Positions 11,273 through 23,656 of a DNA stretch of 64,000 nucleotides are shown here, in pieces; within the stretch, counting starts at the first letter, position 1; the number at the start of each line of letters is the position of its first letter. The notes under the pieces were generated by a model. The model worked only from the letters and a program-made list of their open reading frames with translations, made no database searches and was not told where the DNA came from. Position numbers and translations under genes: made by a program. The stretch spans positions 185,081,097 to 185,145,096 of the forward strand of contig NC_135497.1 of NCBI RefSeq assembly GCF_052857255.1. The letters run 5' to 3'. The DNA comes from Amblyomma americanum. Its lineage: Eukaryota; Arthropoda; Arachnida; Ixodida; Ixodidae.

Positions 11273-11388
11273 CCTACAGCAATGCAGACACGTACATCGT
11301 TAAAATTAGTTCACCTTTGCTTTTTTTTTTTCCTACAGCAATGCAGACACGTACATCGTTAAAATTAGTTCACCTTTGCTTTTTTTTT
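11273..11388. repeat. Tandem duplication of a ~59-bp unit ending in poly-T
   Basis: Two units begin cctacagcaatgcagacacg and are identical over 48 bp. They then carry T runs of 11 and 9. The perfect match indicates a recent duplication or an assembly slip. Confidence 0.95.
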
Positions 11389-13381
11389 CATGGAAAAGTC
11401 AGTTATGGGGCCTGCGCGCCAGATACGTGTGGCAGTACTTATGCGTCCGCACTGCCAAAGTTCACCTGGTTAGTAACCCAGATTCAGATCTGACTGGATG
11501 ATTCTAAAAGACCACCCGTCTGTAAAAGCGAATCCTGCATACGTGACCGCATGAGCAGCAGTACATAGGTTATCCATGCCATCGATGTGAGCTTGGAAAA
11601 AAAAAAAAAGACGGCATCGATGGAATTCAGGGATTCAGTGGGAAATGGATACGAATGCATTTCTGCAGCAGTTGTACACAGCGTTTCGTGTGTATGTCTG
11701 AAAATTTCTTTTTTTATTTTCAAATCGTCACTTCTTGCTACCACGCGCTCAGACGAACAGCCATTTACGCTCGTCGAACTTTAATCGTGCACAAGCACTC
11801 ACTCGCATTCGCACTCGAACTAAATGGCACTCCCATGCTCGCCTAGCGTGGAACGCCGATAAAAGAAACACCACTTGGACGCAAAACAAAAAGAAGGCAA
11901 CGGGGAAGCTAAGTGTACGGGTTGGAGAACAGAGCAGCACAAAAGGATTGTTCCGCGATGTGGGCCTCCAGGGAAGTTCGCTCGGGCGAAGCGGGTTGCT
12001 GGCGTCGGCACCATCAAAGCGCAACGGCTCGTATGACGAGCCTTCTCCGGCGGGACTCCCAGCCGGGGACCACTGACCAGCATTGCGGTTTCCAAGGGCA
12101 GCGTGTTGACCCCGCAAGAACTCCGTTCTTAATTCTGTCCTGCCCGAACCAACGCCGCCACAGAAAAGAACGATCCTCTTCGCCAACGCGCTCCATTATG
12201 AGCGCGATGTAATTATACATTAAAACGAGACCTGCTTTGACCGTATTGGTTGCTAAAGCTCATCAGTGCTGCAGAAAATTTTTAATGTCTGTATATGCAA
12301 CGATAAAAATGACGCGCCGAGCACGAGAAAATCCCCTACAGGAACACACACCCTACGGCAGCGTTTAAAGTGCTTGAACTGGCAGTGCGAGAACTTCGCA
12401 TCACAAAATTTTAAAAATGTTCCATAAATATTTGCAGCAATGAGTGTTCCCAGTGTGAATGAGGATTTTCTCGGGTAACAGGCATTTTCTTAGCAAAGGT
12501 GCCGACATTAGCCCTTCTTTCGCGATTCTATTTTCAGCTTTCGCTCTTTCATGGCACTCGCGGCGTAATTGCTATTTACCGCTTAGCAAACGCGGTGACA
12601 TCTAGTTGGAGTGACAATGTCATGACAAAGTGTCAGACAGACATAAAAAACGCGACGAAGCCTCCCGGGGAAACTCCGATGACGGGCAGTACAGTTTGCG
12701 GCCGCAATGCGCCAACAAAGTGGGCTGGAAAAATGAGCGCATAATTGCAGTAATTAGCCAACTTGAAAAGCGGCTGTTTTGGAAGTAATTAGATCGTGTG
12801 GAAGCAAGGAAGCACCGAGGTCTTGATTCCTCTAAGGAAATTTTTGTGGTGTGTTTCAATATAGATATGCATTAGGCTGGCTCCTAATCAGGAACCGGCT
12901 ACCCCTTCTGTCGTTTTCAAAATGCTTTATCAGAAGTGTCTTACTGTTGAGCTGGTTTTAGCCTTGCAAAGAAAGAAAAATAAAGGAAAGGAAAAGACGC
13001 CTATCTTCCTCGGTCACTGTTTCCTAGCCAAATTCAAATAACCTGCTTTGTGTGGCCACTTTGCTCCCTTCACGTGAGGCGTGGTGACAGCACAGCTAAA
13101 TTTTGAAGAAATTTTAATTTTCCATCCCGTTAAATGTTCTTTTCTGGCGGTGAGTTACTTTAGAGTCAGTGAGTGGTGAGAGCTCAACCAGCTTTTTGGT
13201 CGTCTTATACAGACAGTGTAAGGCGGTCTTGGAGGAGACACTTTGAAGTTTGTAGTCAGAATGAAACAGAGGTTAGCCGAGTCCAGAGTACGCGGTTTCT
13301 TAGAGTTCTGCTGAGGTATAATCAAAGCCTTAACAGACGTGCGCATTGGAGAGTGCTAAATGACTCAAGGAGGCGATATCT
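11389..13381. other. No recognisable feature
   Basis: About 2 kb with several overlapping short frames near 11740-12220 on both strands. None has a domain I recognise, and their overlap in opposite directions suggests chance. No repeats were noted. Confidence 0.35.
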
Positions 13382-13703
<322 letters not shown>

Positions 13704-13942
13704 CATAGGCTGCGCTGCGTTTGCTTCGTGTCTGTCGCACAGTCATCCGTTTCAGTGGCCTGTGAGCTCTAGTACACAGCGTACGGTATCTGCAGTAGCC
13801 ACATGAAAGTATAGGTCGAGCTGTACGGGAAAGGGGAGCTTGATTTCATACTGTAAAAGTTTTCTAGAAAGCTTTTTGCGGCATGAATAAAATTTAAAAA
13901 ATGAATGTTCCCGAAATCATGGAATGTAGCTCAAGACATCTC

Positions 13943-14360
13943 CTTGAAGGGACACTGAACTCGACTCCAACCAGTTTTTGTTCCGGGTAAAACTTTATTA
14001 GGTGGCTGTTTCTGGCTATGCTGATGTTTACAGCAAAAGACGCATTTAATGTTGGAAAAAAATTAAATTCACAATTTTTAATGCTCCTTCATTCAATACA
14101 GAGACGTCAAGACCGAACGGGACTTTGAGATCGCCAAATGACCGTAGATGACGGTGTATAGCCTGGCCTCAGGAATTCGCGTCAGATATATATATCGGCG
14201 TTACCCCCGTTTGCTTGCAAAAACGGCCGATGGCGGTGACACCTGTGTTTAATTTTTAGGCCTTTTCTAGCTTACAAAAGCTCCGCTGTCTCTTTGGGAT
14301 TGGAACGCGGTAATCTATTAATAGAGGCCAGCCTCAATTAGTCCTCAGTGGTCCTTTAAG
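13943..14360. mobile_element. MITE-like element with ~16-bp inverted ends and TTAA-like flanks
   Basis: The left end cttgaagggacactga matches the reverse complement of the right end tcagtggtcctttaag at 13 of 16 positions. TTGA at 13944-13947 and TTAA at the right edge suggest a TTAA target, the signature of piggyBac-type transposition. The 418-bp body has no open frame, as expected of a non-autonomous element. Confidence 0.5.
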
Positions 14361-15376
14361 CGTCCATGCAGCACTATTCGAGAAGCAATAATCCGCGCGT
14401 ACTGGTGTGGCGCTCAAACTCACTCCTTCCTCACTGACCGCTATACACATGCACCATATCCAGGACATCCCCGGACATCGTCGCTTCGAATACTACGATG
14501 TATACCCTCTTAATGCTCGTACAGATCCCTACAATATTAAAGGAAACAGCCGGTTTGCTCAAAAAGACGAATATGTTGGCTATTTGTCTACTAAAGTTGA
14601 AAATTATTTTTGGCCAGTATAAACCAAGAGGAAAACTAGTTAGACAACAGAAGAACGTGTGTTTGCCACATATAATTATGGCCTAATCATTACTTGAAGG
14701 CTAAAAATTTGCTTCCTTTCACACTGGAGGGACCTGTACGTTCTAAGGCTGTCCGCGCCTTCAAACCACCTTCATGCAGCCCCAATCTCAGCATCACCTA
14801 TTTTGTTGGCTAGCTGTCTCACTTCACCACACCAGCCTCTATGCACATGCTAAAGCGCTGTGTACAAGCACGTCATAGCTCTCTTGGGATCGTATCTTCC
14901 AATGATTCATTTCACTTCATTCGTCCCTCTGCCATTGGTCGTTGCCCTTGGTGACGCAGGCCGCGTGGGTTGACGTCAGGTTTGTCGTGGCAGGAACGCG
15001 CATGCCACACTTGAGGACAGGTGGCGACTTTGACGAATGACGGAGCACGATGACGCGTTTTAAGCGTGGCCTGCATGGAGCGTTTTTCCTGGTGATTCGT
15101 CGGCGTCAACGGCAGCGGAGCGTCTTTTTTTTCCTGCCGGAGAGGACGTTTTTGCCAAATCGTCGGGTTCTGGCCATAGAGTTTCTCAGTATTAACTAGA
15201 GGGAAAGCTGGCGCCCCGCCTATGGGAGTTTACATGGAGCTTCCTCGACACCACCTGTACCACCATGGGCGCTCTAAGCATCATGGGGCGGAGAGCTACC
15301 GACTGCAGAACTACAACTTTTGGCCAAAAAATAATGAAAAAACAAACGTTGTTCAATAATCAAGAATGTCCTGACG
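14361..15376. other. No recognisable feature
   Basis: About 1 kb with short frames only. No repeat or domain is recognised. Confidence 0.35.
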
Positions 15377-15387
15377 TTCAATATCTT

Positions 15388-15536
15388 CCAATACACTGTG
15401 TAGCGCAGCAAAAGACGAGGACACAAGAGACGAGAGACGAACACCACGAGCGTCTCTCGTCTCTTGTGTCCTCGTCTTTTGCTGCGCTACACAGTGTATT
15501 GGAACTATGTACCAACAAGCCCAAAAAGCCACGCTA
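15388..15536 (+). mobile_element. 149-bp foldback insertion with perfect 52-bp arms and 11-bp flanking repeats
   Basis: Arms 15388-15439 and 15451-15502 are exact reverse complements over 52 bp with an 11-nt loop. A 34-nt unpaired tail (…accaacaagcccaaaaag…) follows. The whole is flanked by the direct repeat TTCAATATCTT at 15377-15387 and 15537-15547, a good target-site duplication. The tail resembles the tract after the foldback at 36474. I interpret it as a very short PLE-type insertion with an inverted copy of its own end. The hairpin and flanking repeats are directly visible; the PLE link is inference. Confidence 0.7.
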
Positions 15537-15547
15537 TTCAATATCTT

Positions 15548-17282
15548 GTCTATAAATTGCAACGAACGAGCAGAAAAGCACGTAAACTAAAATACGACCC
15601 GTCGCTTCATATACATATTACATCGGACTTGATGCGTCGCAAAAAAGATGTTTTCTCTCTCTCTCTCTCTTTGTGGGCCATAAATGTTCTGCGACCGCTG
15701 CGTTCAAACTACGCGTGATAGTCAATATAACAATAATAATGAGCAGCAACGCTATCATTATAAGTAACAGTAGTATTACTGCTGTTGCTATCGGTTTCCT
15801 CATCTGCGCCGCGTCCACATTCTAAACCATACAGCGACGATTTCCTGGGTACCTTCGCACGCAGACATCGAAGACAATGAGTGGGCCAACAGAGAGACAC
15901 GAGCAGCAGCCAACAAAATAGCATCCGCGCCGAACGCTCATACCACCTTAGCGGGTACACACACTCACCCGTTGTATCCCTCAGCATTAAAAAAACAATC
16001 GCAAAGAAGCAACGCCACGAGGCCCTCCAGCCCCTCCGCAGGGAACCAGAGGAACGCGCCGAGGAGCAGGCGCGCCCTATTCCGCATAGGCCGGAAGAGC
16101 TACGCAGGGGCATTCAGACTCTAGCCCACCGCCGAGAAACCAACACTGCGTTAACCCCGTTATCAAGGCACAAGTTTTACAGAAGAAAGTTCTCAAAACT
16201 TCCTATTCCTCTCAGCCCGGCCACGTACGGCGGCTGGGGCTTGCCAGTAACCCTCAACAGCACGGACGTCACTCTGCTCTGGCAAGAGCACGAGGAATTT
16301 GTGGCAGAATGCCCAAGCACCAAGCTTTAAAAGCAGCCGGAGACGACAGAATCAGGCCCCGCCTCGACCATCATGACAAGTGTGGGGCCTCATGCCCGCG
16401 CGAATGGGGCCTCATGCCTCGAACAATGTGCACGTGAGGGCTTTTAACAAAGGACGAGTCAAATTTACGCAGTGTCATACCCAGAAATTCTGGACAAGCA
16501 CGTTTTTCAGCACGGAACATTATATTATCGCAATTTTTTTCATATATCGTAAGATTTTACTACAACGATCAATATATTCGTTTCTCTCCTCTCGGCAGGC
16601 TTGCATTTTTTTTTTGCTAATGACGCTTTCGCCTTCGTCAAAAACGTTCCCCGTTGGTTTTCAATGGCAGTCTTTACTACTCGATGCGAGGGTTGGACAA
16701 ATTTTAAAAGAATGATTTTCTACGCATCAGAAGAATGCACCATTGCCTTCAATATTTCCATAACAGTAAATTACAATACTGCACATTTACCTGACAATTG
16801 AAATTGATGCCCAAGTATTCTGGGCTTGTTTCTTCTCTAATATCTGCGCTTCTCTCGCGGCGGTGCTTCGGTTGCAGATGTGTTGTTCTGCCTTGCCTCG
16901 TCAGCGTTAGCGCACAAACCTTAGCAGACACTGCTTCAAAGATGCTTAGCTCTAAACATCGGCGGCATCGATACGAGTACACCGCCGCCATCACCCACTT
17001 CTCTTCTCGGTCTTATTATTATTATTACTTCGTAAACCAGGCTTTCACGGCTGCCTCTAAGTGTTTATTCCTTATCTGCGCCGATTGTTTCAAGATACGA
17101 GTATTCACAGCTGTGGCACGAATCTGCACTCCGTGATGCTTGAGAAGCAGGCGCGCATTGAATTAAGCTGGTACACTGCCGATGTGTTTTGCGTGCTAAA
17201 CGAAGTCTTTTTGTACTGTCACGTTCTTGGCAGAACTTCCAGAATGACAAAAAAAATAGCGACTTTTCTGTGTTTAGTAGTC
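15548..17282. other. No recognisable feature; one charged open frame
   Basis: A plus-strand frame at 15881-16330 (149 codons, opening at GTG) encodes a Glu/Arg-rich middle (RREPEERAEEQARP) and no known domain. The rest is short frames and AT-rich DNA. Confidence 0.3.
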
Positions 17283-17730
17283 GCATCCTCAGCTTCTCAC
17301 GTCAAGTCCGTTGCAGTACGGGCTCTATACGCTCTCCTGGGTCAAGCGTGCGGATACTGAAGTTAATTTGTACACGACCCAATTTGATGAAGGTTTGCAC
17401 GTTAATTTGTAAGCCTCTCGTTGATTACACATCTGTAGTGTGGGATGTGCGTGTTAACCGAGAAACGACAGAATGTAGCCATTTCATCAAACGTTTCACC
17501 AAATGTTTCGTTATCACTGCCATCGCGTGGCCTCTATAGCCATGTTTCAAGCCGGTCTTACCTGCTGGCTGTCCGTAGCTTCGCCTTCAACGCGCTCATT
17601 TCCGGCAAAATTAGTCGTACGAAACTCCCCTGTAGTTCCTTTGAGTGTCCAGTTTCAAGGCCGCTAGGGAGAGCAGGCGTTCGCGCGTTCCGGTCCCTCT
17701 CAGCAGACATTCGCCGCTGCGTGAGACGCG
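17283..17730 (+). pseudogene. C-terminal end of a non-LTR retrotransposon reverse transcriptase
   Basis: Across shifting frames the plus strand reads SHVKSVAVRALYALLG, then LKLICTRPNLMKVCTLI, then PLVDYTSVVWD, then SYLLAVRSFAFNALISGKIS and ending FRSLSADIRR. This is the thumb and post-thumb order I know from Jockey/CR1-like elements, including the signature TLxxPxLEYASxVWD. At least two frameshifts separate these pieces, so it is dead. Upstream palm motifs are absent, which fits 5' truncation. Family placement beyond non-LTR is inference. Confidence 0.65.
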
Positions 17731-18204
17731 GGGCTATACAGGTGTATAATGCCGCGCTTCTCATTTTTTTTACGTGGGCATTTTTCAAATCTCAAAGTCC
17801 TCGTTTAGAACTGAGCCTTCCACACACACACACACAAAAAATGTGCGCTGAATTCAATATTATTATAACTTCTTGATCCCGTCTTCATTCGCTTTCATAG
17901 AATTCCGTGCTCGTGTTCTTGTGCACGTGAATCTGCTGTCGTTTGTCTTACTGTGAGCATCCCTCCTCCGCGTGAAGCGCTACTGGAAGCCTTACCTACG
18001 GTCCTTACTTCTCTGCAACACTTTTTTTTTATATCTCCTCTATTTCATTTACTAATTTTACCAATTATGTTTTATTCACCGATGTATACGGTATGGTACA
18101 AGAGGCTTACCGCCCTGAAGCTGCATATGGGCTGTGAGAGACGCCGAATTAATTTAACTCACCTGGGCTTCATTTACGTGTGTTGGCATCGCACGTCACC
18201 CGAG

Positions 18205-18270
18205 TGTTTTAGATTACGCCTCCACAGAAATGCCGCCGCCGCGGCCGAGATTCTATCTCGCAACTTTGGG
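18205..18270 (-). mobile_element. Short tRNA-SINE fragment
   Basis: The minus strand of this stretch reproduces the tRNA B-box to body junction of the Ruka-type SINE (gccgcggcggcgg followed by a 'tctgtggaggcgtaat' tract). Only about 65 bp survive. Confidence 0.45.
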
Positions 18271-18392
18271 ATAGACAAAGCTACAGAGCCACCGCGGCGG
18301 GTTTCGCTGACGTGTGTCTTGGCCTTTTCTTTTTCGTCATCGTGTAGGAGTACTCAGATTTAATGCCTGTTCTTGAGCGCACAGCACAAAAC

Positions 18393-18394
<2 letters not shown>

Positions 18395-18483
<89 letters not shown>
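18395..18483. repeat. (GATT)n tetranucleotide array
   Basis: About 89 bp of uninterrupted GATT units, with a short GATC run about 20 bp further on. Confidence 0.99.
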
Positions 18484-18699
18484 TGTGGATATTAATGAAA
18501 TCGATCGATCGATCGGTTTGTTGTATTGGTTTGTAGCAGTGATTGAACAATCGCTTCAGTGCGTGTCAATGGAGAAAAGAATTCAATTTCCGGGGATGAG
18601 CCGCTGGCATTACCCTGCACGTCTGGGCTGATTTAGACTCAAACTCGTCGCCGCTGGTGGGCTGCGCAGTCCTTAAGTATCCCGTCTCGGAGACTTAAA

Positions 18700-19510
18700 A
18701 AGTTGGTAAGTTAAGACGAGGCCGTGAGCCGAAGCGGAGCTATGAGCCCGAACTAAGGTATGCGCCCGTTAAAGCCATCAGCACCAATGTGGCCGTAAGG
18801 AGAAAGGATCCACGAGTGCGAATGACGGCGCCGAAGCTAGGCACCCGAAGGAGGCTGCGAATTCAAATGAGACCATTAGTCGGAAGAATTCCCGACTCTA
18901 AATGAACGGATAGATCGGTGAGCTCGTATAGATGGTGAATGCGCTAAAACTTCTCAGACCGTACCGTCCACAGGTATGGCCGTAGTTAATAGTGGCTTAG
19001 CTGGCCGCGCTGGCTCGTTTTGTTTGGGCGTAGTCCGTCCCAGTGGCAATCGCCCGGAAGCTCCTCGATAGGGGAGGCAGCCGCTCTATTTCATTCGATG
19101 CGCGTTCGAGCCGGTATTTAACGCTGGCTTCGCGCCTGCCGAGGCCTGCTTCGGTTTGTAGTACCTTTATTTTTATTTTTCGGCGCCGATCGACCGGCGG
19201 CAACGTCGAACACCGGAGCTCGCCCTCTTTCGTGCGAATTACAGGCGTGCGCGCTTCGGCGTATTAGTAGCGTGCGTCGCTACACTCGTCACGTTACAGT
19301 CAGCGCGTCAGCGGCGTTTTCTCGTTCGGGAATTCCGTTGCTGCACCAAAGTGCACGCGTTCAGGCTAGCGACGGCAAAGGGCGCCACCATGCACGTTAA
19401 GGCCCGAAGTACCTCGGATGCGCTGTCCTATAGCTTCCTATACACATCAGAAAGAGACAGCAGCACACACGGCTTCGACGAGCCACGTGATATTGCACAA
19501 AGTTGATGAT
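18700..19510 (+). other. Moderately CpG-rich block with one short ORF in good start context
   Basis: GC and CpG content rise from about 18970 to 19400. At 19390 an ATG in the context gccaccATGc opens a 38-codon frame ending at 19506. The peptide (MHVKARSTSDALSYSF…) matches nothing I know. A 'ggtatttaacgctgg' tract lies 280 bp upstream. This could be a promoter with a 5' exon or an LTR fragment; I cannot decide. Confidence 0.2.
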
Positions 19511-22500
19511 TAGCGAAGCTGCTTTTTCTGGAGACAGCACTGAGGAAAATGCGCTGAAAAAAGAGAAAATTTTATGGCTGCACTACTGCGTTTCAGTGAA
19601 AAATCGAATGATACACACATGAAAACGAGTGGCTATCACAGGCTTTAGAGGGCACGAATTCCTCATTTGCGCTAGCACCTGGTCCAGAAAGTTGACTGGC
19701 TTTAATCTAATAGATTATGTTGAGTATGTCAGTATCTACGTGCGTACACCAAGAAGACGAAGCAGTTTATAGGACTGACCCCGATAATTAAGTAAACGAG
19801 ACACGTGGGCAACCTCAATAACCCTGACTGAACGAGAACACATCTCGAGAAAGTCGTGCCTCGTTAATATAGACACATTGGTTCCCGAGCAAAACTGTCC
19901 ATAAAGCGAGTCCTCCATAAAACAAACCACGCAGAAAAATAAATATTTAGAAAAAAGCTACGATTAAGATCTGCTTTCGGTCATAGCGGTGGCCAGTGAA
20001 GCTGAAATCAGACAAGTTTGGGATATACAAGTCTATTATCCTGGTCGTCATTATGTTTGAAATAATGTGGTGACACTTGAAGTGCCTAGTAGTCTATGAC
20101 ACACTTCACGGCGTCTCTATGGCTATAAGACCTTAATCCTGCTGCGACTGCTCACATCCCACAAACCGCTGCTACATATCACCACTCAGTCGGCTGACAG
20201 GCGCTCAATGCGGCTTTTTACGTGGCACAAGCGGCTGAGAGAGCTTGCTTCACAGCCATTCATGCAATCCTGAAAATGGTAAGGTGTGTCGGCTGGGCAA
20301 CTTTGCGCTGTAAAGCATGAAACCGGAAAAGAAAAGGGCCATCACTCGGTCATTTGCACTTTTTCACTGCATTCGTCTGGTGTCCTGCACTCAGAATGTA
20401 CGCAGCGCGTCGGGCGGTACAAAGACAAAACATGTGTCCTAACGGCCCGAAACGCCTGCGCTATCTCGGGTCTGGGGTGCCGAAAAACAAACAAAATGAC
20501 TATATTACCTAAAAAAAACTTAAAACCTGCACTGTACGCGCAAATGCCTAGGGCAGTGCTCTTGCTCCACCCCAACGAACTAGTTGAGACGGCGTGTCCC
20601 ATGCCTGTCTTCAATGCCGAGCGGCAAAGCGAGACAAAAGGATGACCGACAAGCGGCGAGGCGAACAAAGCCATGACAAAAAAGATACCGCCCTCATGGC
20701 TCCTCCAATGGCTTCTCTTCTTTCTGCGCCCAAACGGCGGCTTACGCATTAAAAAGGGAAACGAATCGAAGCCATTCTCAGCCCGATGTATACTAAGGCT
20801 GAATAGAGAGCTGAATAGATCCGTTCAGCTCAAGCCGACGTCTTTAAGTTTTCACCTATGTGCTTGATATTTTCGCACTGACTTTTCGGTAAAAGCTGTT
20901 CATATTTGCAGCCGGGTGCTTTTAATAAATGTGGAAAAATTCGGCTAACGATGACTTGAAACGGTCACACCTCGGATAATTGAGCACAAAAACTTACTTT
21001 AGGAATGAATCCACAGAAAAGTATCCATGAGAGTCGGGAACTGCCGGAAAAGAAACGTGGTACTGACTTTCTTCGATGGTGCAGCCTTAATTCATTGTGA
21101 ATGAACCGAAGTAGTAGCTCCTTAACCACGTGAAAAAAAATGCGAATATTGCAGAACACCGTCTGGCGCGTTAAAGCTTCACTTCTAAATTTGTCGCGCG
21201 TACCCAGCGGATTCCCTATCACGTCGGAGTATCCAGTGTCAGCACAGGGGAGCGCTCGAAGCAAGTTATTGCCCTGCCTCAGTGGCAGTACCGAGAGACG
21301 TGAAAACTATATGAGGCCTTGAGAACTCTTTTCTAAACTCTAAAGGAAGTGTGCCAAAGAGATAGAGGCGCATGGGCTTGTGGCTGCCTGCATGCGCCTG
21401 ATAGCAACGACTGCGGCGTTTACTCAACCTTACTTGCCGCGTCTTTCCTGCGCTAAATGCCGCAATCTAAGCAAGGCGCGAGGGCTTGGTCACTGCTCAG
21501 TTCACAGGCCCTGCAACAGGGCAGAGGAACCGGCTTTGTTTATTTTCGTTAAGTTGGATTTCTAAGCCACCTTGGCGATGGCATAGTTGCGACAAGACGC
21601 AGGGTAATCGCAGCTGAGGATGATACAAGCATAAAAAATAATTAGAGGGGAAAAGGCAGAGAGTATTGTCCCATCATCAGCCTTAAGATGCTCTCAACTT
21701 CAACTCCAGTAAGAGCCATGAGCTGGCTTTAATCTGGATCTCTCCGCAAGTTTGGGGAAATCTTTTGAAGAACTTAATAAGAAGTTCCATATGCCCACGA
21801 AATATTAGCGTAAATATGCAATTACGTGTCCGCCTTACAGGCCTGCCGCGTTTCAAAATCTAATTTAAGAGCGAAGGCTGCCCTTTCACACGAGTGGTTT
21901 CACCGCCTCCGCTATCTGCCATACGACCACAGCCACTTGTGTTAATTGAAAATAAATATATAAATAAAAGACTTAGGCTATTCCGAACGCGTGCAGAGCA
22001 CAGCCTGCCCCCGAGGCAGAGAGCGAGTTGGAATTCAAGATGTTCTGTCTCGCTATGGGTTTTTTGCTGCCTCCTTAGCTTCGTCAATTGAAACGTTCCC
22101 TTCATCGAGCAATCGTAATTCAACAGCAGCGATGGAGAGATTGGCGCAAAATGGGAACTACGGGAGAGATGGAGGCAGCAGGGGCTTTTCTAGTCGAATA
22201 GATCACCCGGGCGCATCTATGAAAGTGCAAGCAGCGTCACTCCTAGAGTCCTTGAAACAGTTCCAAGGGCCTCGCGCACAGTCCAGAATCCAAGGACTCT
22301 GTGAGACCCGGCGCTGTTTTTGCCGCATGCTACGCTAATGCCCTTTAACCCTTCTACCACCGCTTTTCGGAGCACACGAGAAACGCAGCTCACTGCTTAC
22401 ATGAGCCATAGAAGTTTATGCCCACTGGATAAAGTCGCCGAAGCTGCCCTCCAGTAATTTAGCATTACTCGCGTGTCACTAAACGATACATTAGTCACAG

Positions 22501-23345
22501 TTAAAAAGCAAGATCTGAATAATCGGGCACTTTACGCTAAGTTCTGGTCACGCCTGCTCTGCGTGGCTTCACAAACATGTCTTGCTCTGAGTAGCAAACG
22601 TGTTCTTCAAGTTGCGCACAGCGCCGTCAAACCTGTTTAGTGCAAGTGAGTGTTGCGATACGGACAAAACAAAGCGCCATCTGAGCGCAGATGTAAAGTA
22701 CCAGAGACAGTGCTTGTGCTCACTGTAGACACATAGAGACTGCAGCCCCACTACAGCCGATCTCCGCACCTCGAACCCACCATCCTGCTTCCAGAATGTG
22801 CTTTATTCGATGACGTCGCCTGCGCACTATAGACCTGTGTAACGAAGATTCTGCTCATTGTCTGTATACGCATGCATATCTTAGCTTCCAACGTGTTCCA
22901 GTAAAGCGGGCTAGTCCAGACTTTCGTGTTCTTTTTTCGCGCGCAGAGACGGCCAGCTTGATTATGCTACTACCTACTCTCTTCTTCCGCTGCCTTTACC
23001 TTTCCCTCGTGTGTAGGGCAACCAACAGGATATTATGCCCTCTTGGCCTAACTGTCTCTCTTTTGGTTTATTTACCTCCTCAACTTTCCTTAATGAGCTG
23101 GAAAATGTGCGCGATAACCTAAACAGCGAGCTCGATACCCACACACCCACTCCATCAGTGTATACCACCCATATCAAAAGTAGCTTGTGCGCTGACCTCC
23201 AGAACAGCGCAGGAAGGTAATAGCGCATCGTGGTCGTTATTGTAAAGTGTTCCGATAACAGCTCGCCAGAGTGAAATTCCAGACTGAGCCTGCACCGGAC
23301 GTGTGCCAGAACGCACTAAATGCCGGCAAGGCGCAAATCACTTGA
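19511..23345. other. No recognisable feature
   Basis: About 3.8 kb without a domain, array or terminal repeat that I can support. A CT-rich plus-strand tract at 23005-23110 loosely resembles a tick retroelement tail, but there is too little to call it. Confidence 0.3.
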
Positions 23346-23648
23346 CCCGCCGCGGTGGCTCAGTGGTTAGTGCGCTCGGCTACTGATCCGGATTACCCGT
23401 GTTCGAGCCCGACCGCGGCGGCCGCGTTTCGATGGAGGCGAGACGCTAAGGCGCCCGTGTGCTGCGCGATGTCAGTGCACGTTAAAGATCCCCAGGTGGT
23501 GGAAATTATTCCGGAGCCTTCCACTACGGCACCTGTTTTTTCCTTTCTTCTTTCCCTCCCTCCTTTATTCCTTCCCTTACGGCGCAGTTCAGGTGTCCGC
23601 CGAGATGTGAATTTTGAATTTTGAACCAATTTTTCATTTCTTCGTTCG
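23346..23648 (+). mobile_element. tRNA-derived SINE, T-rich-tail subtype, near full length
   Basis: The head starts ccgccgcggtggctcagtgg and contains a B box at 'gtgttcgagccc'. The body has 'gatgtcagtgcacgttaaag' and 'ccccaggtgg', followed by a long CT-rich stretch and 'gcgcagttcaggtgtccgcc'. TCACTTGA occurs on both sides (23338-23345 and 23649-23656), a plausible 8-bp target duplication. The first ~180 bp match the Ruka-type SINEs, but the 3' part differs, so two subtypes share one head. Confidence 0.8.
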
Positions 23649-23656
23649 TCACTTGA

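Noticed and set aside
15881..16330. Gag-like charged protein
   Set aside because: There is a Glu/Arg-rich stretch only; no zinc knuckle, start codon or neighbouring pol domain.
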